From: Streptomyces malachitofuscus
Lineage (GTDB): Bacteria; Actinomycetota; Actinomycetes; Streptomycetales; Streptomycetaceae
Direction of reading: 5' to 3'
Length of the DNA stretch: 43,386 nucleotides
Assembly: GCF_014650055.1 (NCBI RefSeq)
Contig: NZ_BMUF01000025.1
Location: 1-43,386, forward strand
This document shows, one piece after another, positions 24,675 to 32,011 of this stretch (its first letter is position 1; each line of letters starts with the position of its first letter). The position numbers and the translations under genes are program-made. Under the pieces are notes generated by a model, which searched no databases, had not been told where the DNA came from, and was given only the letters and a program-made list of their open reading frames with translations.

Positions 24675-25295
24675 CTAAGGCTTGACGACGCGGACCGTCG
24701 CCGAGCCGGGATTCACCGGATCGGATGATCCGTACATTGGGTGCTCAGGCCAGGGAGTGCGCAAGATCCAACGGCGGCGCAAGACCACCGCGATGGTCAG
24801 ACCGAGGATGATCAAAGCAAGGCCTGCGGTGCCGTAGGCGGGCAGGTTGGGGGGAGGGGTGACTACCCAACTGTGGGGGAGGGCGCGGGAGGGATCGTCG
24901 GGGTCGTAGGTGACCAGCAGTGCCTCGTCGGCACGGACGTCAGGGAGCATTCCCGCGTACTCGGAGAGCTTGATCTCGTTGCCCTCTTCCGGCCCTTGGC
25001 CGAACCTCACCTTCACGAACTTCGGCTTGCTGTCCACGCCGGTCACCGTGGCCGCAACGGTTACCCCGCTGCTACGTAGGTCAGTTACGAGGGAACGCGC
25101 CGGAATCCAGAGGAAGAGTGCCAATCCGACGGTCAGTATGAAAACGCCGAAAGCGCCGGCGATCAACCGCCACTGGGGGAGGGCCGGGCGCGGCCTGTAA
25201 GCGGCGCGCCTGGCGGCGTACTGCTGCGCTTCGGCAACATGTGGTGGCAACTGGTACTGGTCAGTGCGCCGCTTAGCTGTCTTCCTTTTAGCCAC
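24675..25295 (-). CDS. DUF3592-like protein with two membrane helices
   Basis: 206-aa protein. A basic N-terminus (MAKRKTAKRRTDQYQLPPH) leads to a membrane helix (LIAGAFGVFILTVGLALFLW), an extracytoplasmic beta-rich domain (SGVTVAATVTGVDSKPKFVK, then LLVTYDPDDPSRALPH) typical of DUF3592, and a second helix (GTAGLALIILGLTIAVVLRR). Start could be GTG 25295 or ATG 25319; the latter overlaps the upstream gene by 13 bp. Codons such as AAA, AGG, ACA and GCT are frequent, unlike the neighbours. Being coupled to the glycine-zipper protein, it may be its immunity or transport partner; this is inference. Confidence 0.65.
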   Translation of the reverse strand: MAKRKTAKRRTDQYQLPPHVAEAQQYAARRAAYRPRPALPQWRLIAGAFGVFILTVGLALFLWIPARSLVTDLRSSGVTVAATVTGVDSKPKFVKVRFGQGPEEGNEIKLSEYAGMLPDVRADEALLVTYDPDDPSRALPHSWVVTPPPNLPAYGTAGLALIILGLTIAVVLRRRWILRTPWPEHPMYGSSDPVNPGSATVRVVKP

Positions 25296-25306
25296 GTTGA
25301 CCCATC

Positions 25307-26770
25307 TCACGAGAACCATCCGTGAACGGTTCGCTTGACACCGGCAGCGGTATCTCCGACTGCCTCGCCCGCGTCCTGCACAGTATCTGTGACCGCGTTG
25401 ACCATTTTCTTGCCGGTGTCGCTTTTGATCGAATACGAAATTCCGTAGCCGACTCCGAATCCGACCACAACGCCGGCTGCGATGCCCCACCCGACGGGCC
25501 CGCCCGCCGCTGCCACCAACGCCGTTGTGCCCCAGGTCATGGCGGAGCCGGAGGCCATGCCGCCCACGTTGGCGGCGATGGCGACGTCTTTTTCCTCGCC
25601 GTGGGTGATGTCCCAGGCGATCGCGCCGGTGGTGAGGACCGTGCCGATCAGGGGGAGTTTGCCGCCTGTGTGGAGGGCGCGGCCGAAGAGGGTCGTGGGG
25701 TTGGGCGGGGCCAGGCCGGGGACCTTGCCGATGAGCCAGCTGCCGCCGTCCGCGATGGACGTCTCCAGGAAGCGGGAGAACGGCCCCAGACCGTACTTGG
25801 CGAGGACGCGCTCCGCCTCCCGCGCGGACTGGCGGGCGTTTCTGGCCGCCCGTCTGGTGTCCTTGCGGAACCTTCTCCGCTCCTCCGCGGACATGCTGTT
25901 GACGCGCTGCCGGTACAGCCGGCTCGCCTCGTCGGAGAACTTCTGCGACCGTTCCCAGAAGTGCCCGGCGTACTTCGCCTGCATGCCGATGACGGACGCC
26001 AGCAGTCCCGCCGTGTCGGACCACGTGTCCGCCGGGTCGCCCAGTTTCCTCACGGCGATCCGCGTGTGCTTCCACGCGAGGGCCCACAGGCCTGCGTCGT
26101 CGCCCTGCATGAGCGCCCTGTTGAACACGGCCGTCGGCTCGTCCTCGCCGATGTCACCGTGGAACAGGGCGACCGCCTTGTCGAAGCCGCGCGCGGGCGG
26201 GTCGGCGTTCACCGCCGTGGTGAAGGCGGAGCCGAACACCCTGGCGTCCGCCTCCGCCGTGGGCGCATTCGCCGCGGCGACGGTCACCGGCAGTACCTTC
26301 AGCAACGCCGGTTCGAGATTCGCGTAGAACGCGGAGGCGAAGTCCGGGTCACCCTTGTGCGCGGCCAGCACCTCGGCGATCCGGTGGAATTCCGCTCCGG
26401 CCTCGTCCGGGGCGAGATGCGAGGCCTCGGTGACCTCCTCGGCGAGTGCCGTGCCCCGTGCCCGCGCCTCGCCGGCCGCCGCGACGGGCTCGCGCACCTC
26501 CACCATGCCCCCGCCCTTGAACCCTGCCCGGGGGTCCGTCTCCATCGCCGCCGCGAGTGCCTGTCTCCGCCGCAGCAGGGGCAGTTCGTCGTCCACCCAG
26601 CCGGCGATCTTCCCGATCTCCGTCAGATGTGCCGTGTCCAGACCGAACCTGCGGAACCTGGAGAGATAAACGGTTTTCGCACCGTGCAGCGACTTGCTGC
26701 CGGACTCCAGTTTCTTGATGGTCTTCATCAGGTTCTCCGGATTGATGCCGGAGAAGTTCGGGTCGGTCAT
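25307..26770 (-). CDS. Helical protein with C-terminal glycine zipper, candidate type VII effector
   Basis: 487-aa protein of no family I can name with certainty. Residues 1-75 are helical (PENLMKTIKKLESGSKSLHG and IGKIAGWVDDELPLLRRRQA), like the targeting helices of WXG/LXG substrates. The middle is helical with a charged coiled segment (about 290-330, ERRRFRKDTRRAARNARQSA). The end is hydrophobic: a helix near 370-387, then 394-446 with the glycine zipper GIAAGVVVGFGVG (about 426-438), and a short amphipathic tail. No signal peptide is visible. It is translationally coupled (ATGA) to the SseB-like gene and overlaps or abuts the two-TM gene. Base composition falls sharply in the last ~250 bp. 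A membrane-depolarising toxin such as staphylococcal TspA is the nearest analogy. Confidence 0.6.
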   Translation of the reverse strand: MTDPNFSGINPENLMKTIKKLESGSKSLHGAKTVYLSRFRRFGLDTAHLTEIGKIAGWVDDELPLLRRRQALAAAMETDPRAGFKGGGMVEVREPVAAAGEARARGTALAEEVTEASHLAPDEAGAEFHRIAEVLAAHKGDPDFASAFYANLEPALLKVLPVTVAAANAPTAEADARVFGSAFTTAVNADPPARGFDKAVALFHGDIGEDEPTAVFNRALMQGDDAGLWALAWKHTRIAVRKLGDPADTWSDTAGLLASVIGMQAKYAGHFWERSQKFSDEASRLYRQRVNSMSAEERRRFRKDTRRAARNARQSAREAERVLAKYGLGPFSRFLETSIADGGSWLIGKVPGLAPPNPTTLFGRALHTGGKLPLIGTVLTTGAIAWDITHGEEKDVAIAANVGGMASGSAMTWGTTALVAAAGGPVGWGIAAGVVVGFGVGYGISYSIKSDTGKKMVNAVTDTVQDAGEAVGDTAAGVKRTVHGWFS

Positions 26771-27075
26771 CAGAGGATTTCGGGTTCCGCGCCGACGAAA
26801 AGGAGGGGATCGACCAGTACCCCTTCGGCGCCGGACCCCGTCAGCGCCTCGTCGACCTCGTGGGCGGGGAGGACCACCCACGGCTGCTCCTCCCCCATGG
26901 CCTCGACCAGCAGGGGGACCGAGGTGAACGCGAGTGCGACGATCCGCTGCCGACCGCCTTCGTCGGCGACGGGGACGAGGGTCGCCTCGACGGTGTCGTC
27001 GGCGAGCGGGGAGCCGTTCATGGTGGGGAGGACGAGGTATTCGGGTTTGCTCTCGGGCATACCGCTGGAGGTCAT
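26770..27075 (-). CDS. SseB-like (SAV_915-type) small protein
   Basis: 101-aa protein resembling the N-terminal SseB domain: EYLVLPTMNGSPLADDTVEA, a strand/helix ending VALAFTSVPLLVEAMGEEQP and the final LVDPLLFVGAEPEIL. Such domains often sit beside secretion or effector genes in Streptomyces; role unknown (chaperone or adaptor is a guess). Its TGA overlaps the ATG of the glycine-zipper protein, so the two are made together. ATG 27075 is taken as start; ATG 27060 is also possible, and neither has a strong ribosome site. Confidence 0.6.
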   Translation of the reverse strand: MTSSGMPESKPEYLVLPTMNGSPLADDTVEATLVPVADEGGRQRIVALAFTSVPLLVEAMGEEQPWVVLPAHEVDEALTGSGAEGVLVDPLLFVGAEPEIL

Positions 27076-27145
27076 TGGCTCAGATTATGAGGCCATGAGG
27101 GCGGCAGCAATTCGAGTGCGACATGAAATTCGGAAGGTAATATTA

Positions 27146-27448
27146 ATGACGGCATCAGAAGCGAACGTGCCCAATCCCAGAAAGGCGGATCTGCGGCAGC
27201 TGCGCAATGACCTCGCCAAGGAGGTGGAGAGCCTCGGCAAGAGTCTCAAAGGGGCGGCCGAGGACCTCGGCGGCGACAAGGTCTGGGTGGGGAGGAACGC
27301 GCGCGCCTGGCGACGCGAGTTGGACGGACGTCACCGAAGGCTGGGCGAACAGGTGGGGAAACTCCTGCCGATCGTCGACGCGGCCCTCCGCGGTGAGCCC
27401 GACCAGGTGTCCGCGGCGGAGGCACGCGCGTACGAGCGGGGTGCCTGA
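27146..27448 (+). CDS. Small WxG-like helical-hairpin protein
   Basis: 100-aa, highly charged protein made of two predicted helices around a turn containing WVG (VWVGRNARAWRREL, about residues 47-60), with an Arg/Lys/Glu-rich first helix (LRQLRNDLAKEVESLGKSL). This is the layout of WXG100/ESAT-6-type proteins. It is divergent from the SseB-like/effector operon with only 70 bp between starts, so coordinated expression and a partner role for the 487-aa protein are plausible. GGAAGG (27132-27137) precedes ATG 27146 by 8 nt. Confidence 0.65.
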   Translation: MTASEANVPNPRKADLRQLRNDLAKEVESLGKSLKGAAEDLGGDKVWVGRNARAWRRELDGRHRRLGEQVGKLLPIVDAALRGEPDQVSAAEARAYERGA

Positions 27449-27470
27449 GGCGAAGGTGCCTGCGAACGCC

Positions 27471-27520
27471 GCCGGGGCGCCGGGCCGACCTCGGAAGGGT
27501 CGTGGCCCCGGCGCCCCGGC
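27471..27520. terminator. Bidirectional terminator between convergent WxG genes
   Basis: GCCGGGGCGCCGGGCC (27471-27486) pairs with GGCCCCGGCGCCCCGGC (27504-27520), with a one-base bulge and a 17-nt loop. It lies between the stops of the genes ending at 27448 (+) and 27553 (-). Confidence 0.8.
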
Positions 27521-27552
27521 CGGCTGTGCGTTCCGCTCGATCCGCCGTGGAA

Positions 27553-27813
27553 TCAGGTGGCGCGCTCGATGTTGTCGGCGCTCGTGTTCGCGGACTTGCT
27601 GGCCTCGTTCAGCGTGTCGACCCACTTCTCGAAGGTGGGCTTCACATCGCGCCAGTCGTCCCGGAAACGGTCGGCCTTCGGGCCCTTCCAGTAGCCGGAG
27701 CTGTCAGCCGTGGCCGCCTGGAGGTCCTTGATCAGGAGCTGCAGGTCGTGCGCCTTCCGGGCGTAGGTCTTCGACAACTCCCGGAGCCGTGTGAGATCTG
27801 CACCGCGATCCAT
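27553..27813 (-). CDS. WXG100 family protein (86 aa)
   Basis: ESAT-6-like helical hairpin, the usual substrate of type VII secretion. The turn reads SGYWKGPKADRFRDDW (WKG at about residues 41-43), between Leu-rich helices (LRELSKTYARKAHDLQLL and FEKWVDTLNEASKSANTSA). ATG 27813 has GGGAGG 6 nt upstream; the open frame extends 16 codons further to a TTG without a ribosome site. It is divergent from an 86-aa WXG100 gene across a 216-bp promoter region. Confidence 0.85.
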   Translation of the reverse strand: MDRGADLTRLRELSKTYARKAHDLQLLIKDLQAATADSSGYWKGPKADRFRDDWRDVKPTFEKWVDTLNEASKSANTSADNIERAT

Positions 27814-28029
27814 GGCGATCCTCCCCGTGTCATCAGGAACAAGCGGACTATCCGTTTGCAACAGTGGACGCTATCGCACCACGGCCAGTTCCCGCCCGGG
27901 CCGAGGAGGGTCGGAACGATCGGGTGAACAACTCGTGTTCATGCGGGCAGGACTGAGGACCGAACCCTCCAGCCGGGGCCGGGCGGGTGCGACCGTATCC
28001 TGGCCGTCGAGACAACGGGGGAGGCTGCT
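27814..28029. promoter_or_regulatory. Divergent promoter region between the two WXG100 genes
   Basis: The 216 bp hold an inverted repeat TGAACA-N5-TGTTCA (27925-27941) and a TATCCT -10-like hexamer at 27996-28001 facing the right gene. A GGGGGAGG ribosome site ends at 28023. The central repeat could be a shared operator. No reading frame of note. Confidence 0.4.
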
Positions 28030-28290
28030 ATGGCAAATCCTGACATTCAGGAACTTAACCAGCGTGCCAGTCAACTGCGTTCGCTGGCCGACCACATCGA
28101 CTCACTGGTCGACACCGCCAAGAACCACAGCACGACCGGCATGAAGTCCTGGGCGGGCCCCAACGCGGACGACGTCCGGGGCAAGCTGAAGGGCTGGCAG
28201 ACGAAGTGCGGCACCGTCGCCAAGGCCCTGCGCGACGAGGCCCAGCAGTGCACCCAGGACGCCAAGGACCTGAAGGACAAGCAGAAATGA
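28030..28290 (+). CDS. WXG100 family protein (86 aa)
   Basis: Second ESAT-6/CFP-10-type helical hairpin, the same length as the divergent one. The turn is SWAGPNADDVRGKLKGW (WAG at about residues 41-43), with helices ELNQRASQLRSLADHIDSLV and VAKALRDEAQQCTQDAKDLK. The two may form the heterodimer usually exported by EccC/EssC. No clear Y-x-x-x-D/E export tail can be seen. ATG 28030 follows GGGGGAGG. Its stop is 3 bp from the stop of the convergent lipoprotein gene. Confidence 0.87.
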   Translation: MANPDIQELNQRASQLRSLADHIDSLVDTAKNHSTTGMKSWAGPNADDVRGKLKGWQTKCGTVAKALRDEAQQCTQDAKDLKDKQK

Positions 28291-28293
28291 GGG

Positions 28294-29085
28294 TCAGGCA
28301 CTCGTACGCTTCAGCCGCACCGCCTGCCCGGTGATCCCGGAGACCTCGAACAGTACGCCCGCGAACTCCACCGGGTCGCCGACCCGTACGTCCTCGTACG
28401 CCGCCACCGGGACCGCCGCGCAGTTCGCCGCGATGCCGGCCGTGCCGGCGTCGGTGTCGAGGTACGAGACGGTGAGGGAGAGGCCCGTCGGGAAGCGCCG
28501 CACTCCGCCGTTGCCGACGAGGGCCAGCTCCTCGCCCCGCGCCGGGAAACCGGCCTCGGCGGCGGTCAGGACGTCCTGGTTGGTGGTGAAACACAGGGAG
28601 GCGTCCGCGGGGCCGCCGACCGACTCCAGGGACGCGGGCGGCGCCGCGAGCGCGGACCTGTCCTCGGCGGCTTCCGGTTCGAGTACGACGCGGTAGGAGC
28701 AGATCTGCCGGACGGTGTAGGCGGCGCCGGAGAGGGTGACCCGCGCCCCGGGCCGTACGGGCCACTCGCGCCGGTCCGGCTCGTACAGCGCACCGTCGCC
28801 CAGGGTCGCCTCGCGGGTCGTGCCGTCGGCCCGGGCGTCGACGTACCGCACGCCCCCGCCGCCGGGCAGTCGGAACCCGCCGCCGCGCAGGACGTGCAGC
28901 CCGTCCTCCGGCGCCTCGCCCGCACACACCGGTCCCTCGTCCCCGGCCGCCGCCCCCGCGGTCGTCGTCGCGGGAGCCGCCGTCGGCTTCCCGCCACCAC
29001 CGCCGGACGGCGAACCGCACCCGGCCAGCGCGAGCAGGGCCAGTACGGAACCCGCGAAGCGGTATCCACCCACCGGTCCGTGCAC
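28294..29085 (-). CDS. Lipoprotein of unknown function
   Basis: 263 aa with a lipoprotein signal: hydrophobic FAGSVLALLALAGC (Cys23 lipidated), then a Gly/Ala/Thr linker. The mature part is beta-rich with several Cys (PVCAGEAPEDG, QICSYRVVLEP, SLCFTTNQDV, IAANCAAVPV). Two similar halves are suggested by the recurring pattern Cys...V-x-x-G. GTG 29085 has GAGGAGGAACC upstream. It is the last gene of a three-gene minus-strand operon encoding exported proteins, next to the WXG100 genes, so a cell-surface role in that system is likely but unproven. Confidence 0.75.
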   Translation of the reverse strand: MHGPVGGYRFAGSVLALLALAGCGSPSGGGGGKPTAAPATTTAGAAAGDEGPVCAGEAPEDGLHVLRGGGFRLPGGGGVRYVDARADGTTREATLGDGALYEPDRREWPVRPGARVTLSGAAYTVRQICSYRVVLEPEAAEDRSALAAPPASLESVGGPADASLCFTTNQDVLTAAEAGFPARGEELALVGNGGVRRFPTGLSLTVSYLDTDAGTAGIAANCAAVPVAAYEDVRVGDPVEFAGVLFEVSGITGQAVRLKRTSA

Positions 29086-29095
29086 CGGTTCCTCC

Positions 29096-30145
29096 TCAGC
29101 GGTTGACGGCCTGGATCTCCTGGACGGTGACGGCCTGGTCGTTGCCGAAGGTGCCGTCGGGCAGGTCGCCGCCCGCGCCGCCGCTGCCTTCCCAGGCGAT
29201 CTCCCAGGTGACCGTGGCCTCCAGGTCGAACGTGCCGTCGCCGGAGGAGCGCAGGTACGTGAGGCCGCAGGGCGGGGTCTCGTCGGCCTTGCCGTTGGCG
29301 TAGGGCTCCCCGATGGAGCCGTCCTCGGCGATGGTGCACTCGCCCGACGCCGGGTACGTCTCGGCGTCCGGCGTGCCGGGCTCCAGCTTCAGGGAGACGG
29401 GCTTGGCGGTCGTGGTGGCGTGGATGTTCAGCGCGCCCACATCGATGGCGGCGGTCACCGAGACCTCCTTGAACCTCGCCCGGTCCAGCCAGGCCCAGGT
29501 GGGCAGGTTCACCTTGGTGGCCTCCTCGGGGGCGAGGGTCACCTCGGTCGCGGGCAGTTCGATGCGGCTGTAGGCGAGTTCCGCGAGCACTTCCGGGGTG
29601 ACCGCGTCGTCCACGGGGACGGGATCGCCGTTCTCCACCCAGAAGGGCAGTTCGTTGCAGGCCTGGGCCTCGGGCTCCATCATGCGGTCCTCGTCACGGA
29701 CGGCGACCCACCAGTTGCCCTCGTCCTTCTTGTCGAGGTTGTAGTTCTCGTACGTGCCGTTCTTGTACTTGTTGCGGAACATGCCGACCGCGCTCTTGGC
29801 GTAGCTGTGCTGGCCGGGGGTGTTCACGGTGTCGTCGTACAGGGTCTCCACGTATGTGCGGAACTCCCCGGCGGACCGGGGTTCGTACCAGCAGGCGGGT
29901 GGTGTCCAATCGCCCACGGGCTGCAGACTCCCGCCGCCGTCGCCGCGCTGGGTGCCGGCGGTGGAACCCCGGTAGACGACCCGGGAGACGAGACTCCCAC
30001 CGTCACGCTCGCCGCTGGTTTCCGTCGAGCTTCCCTGAGAACTGCCGCCGCCGCGTTCGGCGAAGGCGGTGCCGGGGACCAGTGCCAGGATTACGGCGGC
30101 AAGTGCCGTAACGGCCCGCCCGCCTCGTGACGTCACGAGGTGCAC
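29096..30145 (-). CDS. Secreted or surface protein of unknown function
   Basis: 349 aa with a signal peptide (VTALAAVILALVPGTAFAER, cleavage after AFA). After a Ser/Gly-rich linker, the mature part has PACWYEPRSAGEFRTYVETL, a charged central domain with WWVAVRDEDR, and a beta-rich end with TFDLEATVTWEIAWEG. A few Cys (ACWYE, QACNELP, GECTIAED, PPCGLTYL) could form disulfides. The start GTG 30145 overlaps the upstream lipoprotein gene by 13 bp, and a perfect 18-bp palindrome covers the overlap; GTG 30136 is an alternative. The second gene of the operon. Confidence 0.75.
   Translation of the reverse strand: MHLVTSRGGRAVTALAAVILALVPGTAFAERGGGSSQGSSTETSGERDGGSLVSRVVYRGSTAGTQRGDGGGSLQPVGDWTPPACWYEPRSAGEFRTYVETLYDDTVNTPGQHSYAKSAVGMFRNKYKNGTYENYNLDKKDEGNWWVAVRDEDRMMEPEAQACNELPFWVENGDPVPVDDAVTPEVLAELAYSRIELPATEVTLAPEEATKVNLPTWAWLDRARFKEVSVTAAIDVGALNIHATTTAKPVSLKLEPGTPDAETYPASGECTIAEDGSIGEPYANGKADETPPCGLTYLRSSGDGTFDLEATVTWEIAWEGSGGAGGDLPDGTFGNDQAVTVQEIQAVNR
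30123..30140. repeat. 18-bp perfect palindrome across a gene overlap
   Basis: CCTCGTGACGTCACGAGG is self-complementary over all 18 bases. It contains the stop codon of the upstream lipoprotein gene and the first codons of the next gene. It may form an RNA hairpin that affects re-initiation, or be a protein-binding site (TGACGTCA core). Confidence 0.6.
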
Positions 30146-30786
30146 TTGGCGTTACCCCTCTCCGACAGGAGGCTCGTGGTCTGCCAGACCCCGTTCTCGC
30201 CCTTCTCGACGCGGGTGTTGTACGCGACGTACGAGTCCTTGCTCACGGGCACCTTCTCGGCCTTGCCGGACTTGCGGTCCTTGTCCGAAGCCCTGGACTC
30301 GTCGGCGCAGTAGGCGAGAGCCGCCGTGTCCTTGTCGACCATCACCAGGTCGGGGCTGTAGAAGCGGACCGTGCCGGTGATGGACTTGCCGTCGTCCACA
30401 TAGCGCTGCACCCACGTGGCGGCCCCGGCCAGCGCCTCGCCCTTGTAGTAGAAGCGCAGGGCCTCGGAGTCGGGATCCGCTGCGACGATCGCCGCGTCGG
30501 TCGCGTTGACGCGCTGCGTCACGTCCTCCAAAAGCGCGTCCTTGGCCGGATCTCCGGTATTCCACTGCTCGAAGACGTTCTTGACGTCACTGGGAAGGGT
30601 GATCTCCGGTCGCCGGACGGAACCGGACGAGCCCGGAGCGGATGGCGAGGCACTCTCGGAAGCACCCGTGTCCGCCCCCGCGATCTCGTCCGTCCCGGAC
30701 GTCTCCTCCCCGCCCCCGCACGCGGTCAGCAACAGCGTCGCTGCCGTGGCGAACGCGACGGCGACGGGCAAAGAGCGGCGCTTCAC
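30133..30786 (-). CDS. Lipoprotein of unknown function
   Basis: 217 aa. Signal FATAATLLLTACGGGEE with lipobox LTAC, then a Ser/Glu/Gly-rich linker (SESASPSAPGSSG), then an alpha/beta domain (VKNVFEQWNTGDPAKDALLE, TGTVRFYSPDLVMVDKDTAA, then LAYCADES). The fold resembles the NTF2-like lumazine-type extracytoplasmic domains of Mce/T7-associated Streptomyces lipoproteins, but this is not certain. GTG 30786 follows GGGGAG by 5 nt. First gene of the operon with the secreted protein and second lipoprotein. Confidence 0.75.
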   Translation of the reverse strand: MKRRSLPVAVAFATAATLLLTACGGGEETSGTDEIAGADTGASESASPSAPGSSGSVRRPEITLPSDVKNVFEQWNTGDPAKDALLEDVTQRVNATDAAIVAADPDSEALRFYYKGEALAGAATWVQRYVDDGKSITGTVRFYSPDLVMVDKDTAALAYCADESRASDKDRKSGKAEKVPVSKDSYVAYNTRVEKGENGVWQTTSLLSERGNAKCTS

Positions 30787-30978
30787 AGTGACTCCCCGTG
30801 GGACTGGTGTGCGGTCAAGGGCAACGACGGTATCGGTGGGGTCCCGGATGCGTCGGATCCCTCACCGTTCCGGGCGAAGATGATGGCATGGCGGAAACGA
30901 CCCCCCGTGGGTGAATCGTGGAGGGCCGATGGCCGATCTGTGGTGAGGTGAGTCCGCAAGCGCTTGTGGGCGGTTCGC

Positions 30979-30996
30979 TTCCGCACAGGTGCGGAA
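30979..30996. promoter_or_regulatory. Inverted repeat TTCCGCAC-AG-GTGCGGAA
   Basis: An 18-bp near-continuous dyad (8-bp arms, 2-bp centre) in the 494-bp gap between the divergent lipoprotein and Tad operons. A 10-bp palindrome, CAAGCGCTTG, lies at 30957-30966. Both could be operator sites for either operon. The rest of 30787-31128 shows no gene. Confidence 0.5.
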
Positions 30997-31128
30997 CCGG
31001 GGTGCGGACCGGTCTCCAACCGGGTTGTTCAAGGCTCAAGTTGCTGGTGGGCAACGGTGTGGGCGGTGGGGGCGGTGAGGCGGGATGCGCCTTGAGGGGC
31101 CCATGGGCGGCTGATACGGTGCGGTGGC

Positions 31129-31157
31129 TTGACACTCATCTCAGCGTTGGATATCCG
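31129..31157 (+). promoter_or_regulatory. Probable promoter of the Tad operon
   Basis: Consensus -35 TTGACA (31129-31134), 17-nt spacer, and TATCCG (31152-31157) as a weaker -10. It would give a ~117-nt leader to the first Tad gene at 31281. Confidence 0.5.
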
Positions 31158-31280
31158 CCCACGTCGGGCCGGTAAGTCCAAGGCGTCCCGCATGTCTGCG
31201 CGCGAGCGGACGTGGGTGAAGTGTCCGGAATTTCGGGGAACTTGGCAGACATCGTCTTGGGTGTACGGGGGAGCGGTCGC

Positions 31281-31994
31281 GTGAAGATCCAAGAGCGTAC
31301 GGGGGCGGGCGCCGGCCGTTCCGCGGCTCCGGCGGGGCCGGTCGTCGGCGACCGGCTTCCCACGCCTCCTCGCGAGCGCAAACCGGCGCTGGCCGCGCTC
31401 GCGGTCCTGCTGATCCTGGTCGGGGCGCTGGGCGTCACGACGCTCGTCCTGCGAGCGGGTGAGCGGATCGAGGTCATCAAGCTCACGGACACCGTCCCGG
31501 CGGGCGAGGCCATCAGCGACGGCAAGATCACGTCCGTCATGGTGAACGAGGACTCCAGCGCCAACTTCGTGCCCTGGGAGCAGCGGGACAGCCTGAAGAA
31601 GCTCCAGGCGAAGTCGACCCTCTACAAGGGCACCGTGCTCGTCGGGGAGATGTTCGCCGAGGGCAGCGGTCTGAAGCAGGGCGAGGCCACCGTGGGCGTC
31701 TCGCTCAAGGAGGGCCAGTACCCCTCCAACATCAAGTCCGGCGACCATGTCGCCGTGTACCGGGTCGGCGGCGGTGCCACCGGTGACGGCGACGAGGAAT
31801 CCGGTGCGGCGGGCGCCGACAACGCCCTGCTCGTCGATCGCGCCGTGGTCGCCGACGTCACGCGCGGCAACGACGACGTCGTGAGCAGCACCAACCTGCC
31901 GGTCGAGCTGACCGTGGACGCCTCCCGGGCCGCGGCGCTGGCCCAGGCCGCGTCCGCCGGCGAAGTCGCCGTCGTTCTGATCCCCGGCAACTAG
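31281..31994 (+). CDS. SAF/CpaB-like Flp pilus assembly protein
   Basis: 237 aa. A basic, Pro-rich N-terminus and one membrane helix (LAALAVLLILVGALGVTTLV, about residues 37-56) precede a SAF-type domain (LTDTVPAGEAISDGKITSVM, ATVGVSLKEGQYPSNIKSGD). In Gram-negatives RcpC/CpaB is periplasmic at the Tad secretin; in this monoderm it is probably a surface factor. GTG 31281 follows GGGGGAG (31267-31273). It is first in the Tad gene series; the TadZ-like gene is 17 bp downstream. Confidence 0.78.
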   Translation: MKIQERTGAGAGRSAAPAGPVVGDRLPTPPRERKPALAALAVLLILVGALGVTTLVLRAGERIEVIKLTDTVPAGEAISDGKITSVMVNEDSSANFVPWEQRDSLKKLQAKSTLYKGTVLVGEMFAEGSGLKQGEATVGVSLKEGQYPSNIKSGDHVAVYRVGGGATGDGDEESGAAGADNALLVDRAVVADVTRGNDDVVSSTNLPVELTVDASRAAALAQAASAGEVAVVLIPGN

Positions 31995-32011
31995 AAGGCA
32001 TCCGAACAGCC

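Noticed and set aside
17933..30786. Complete ESX/type VII cluster
   Set aside because: No EccB, EccD, EccE or subtilisin-like mycosin gene could be found on either strand of the window.
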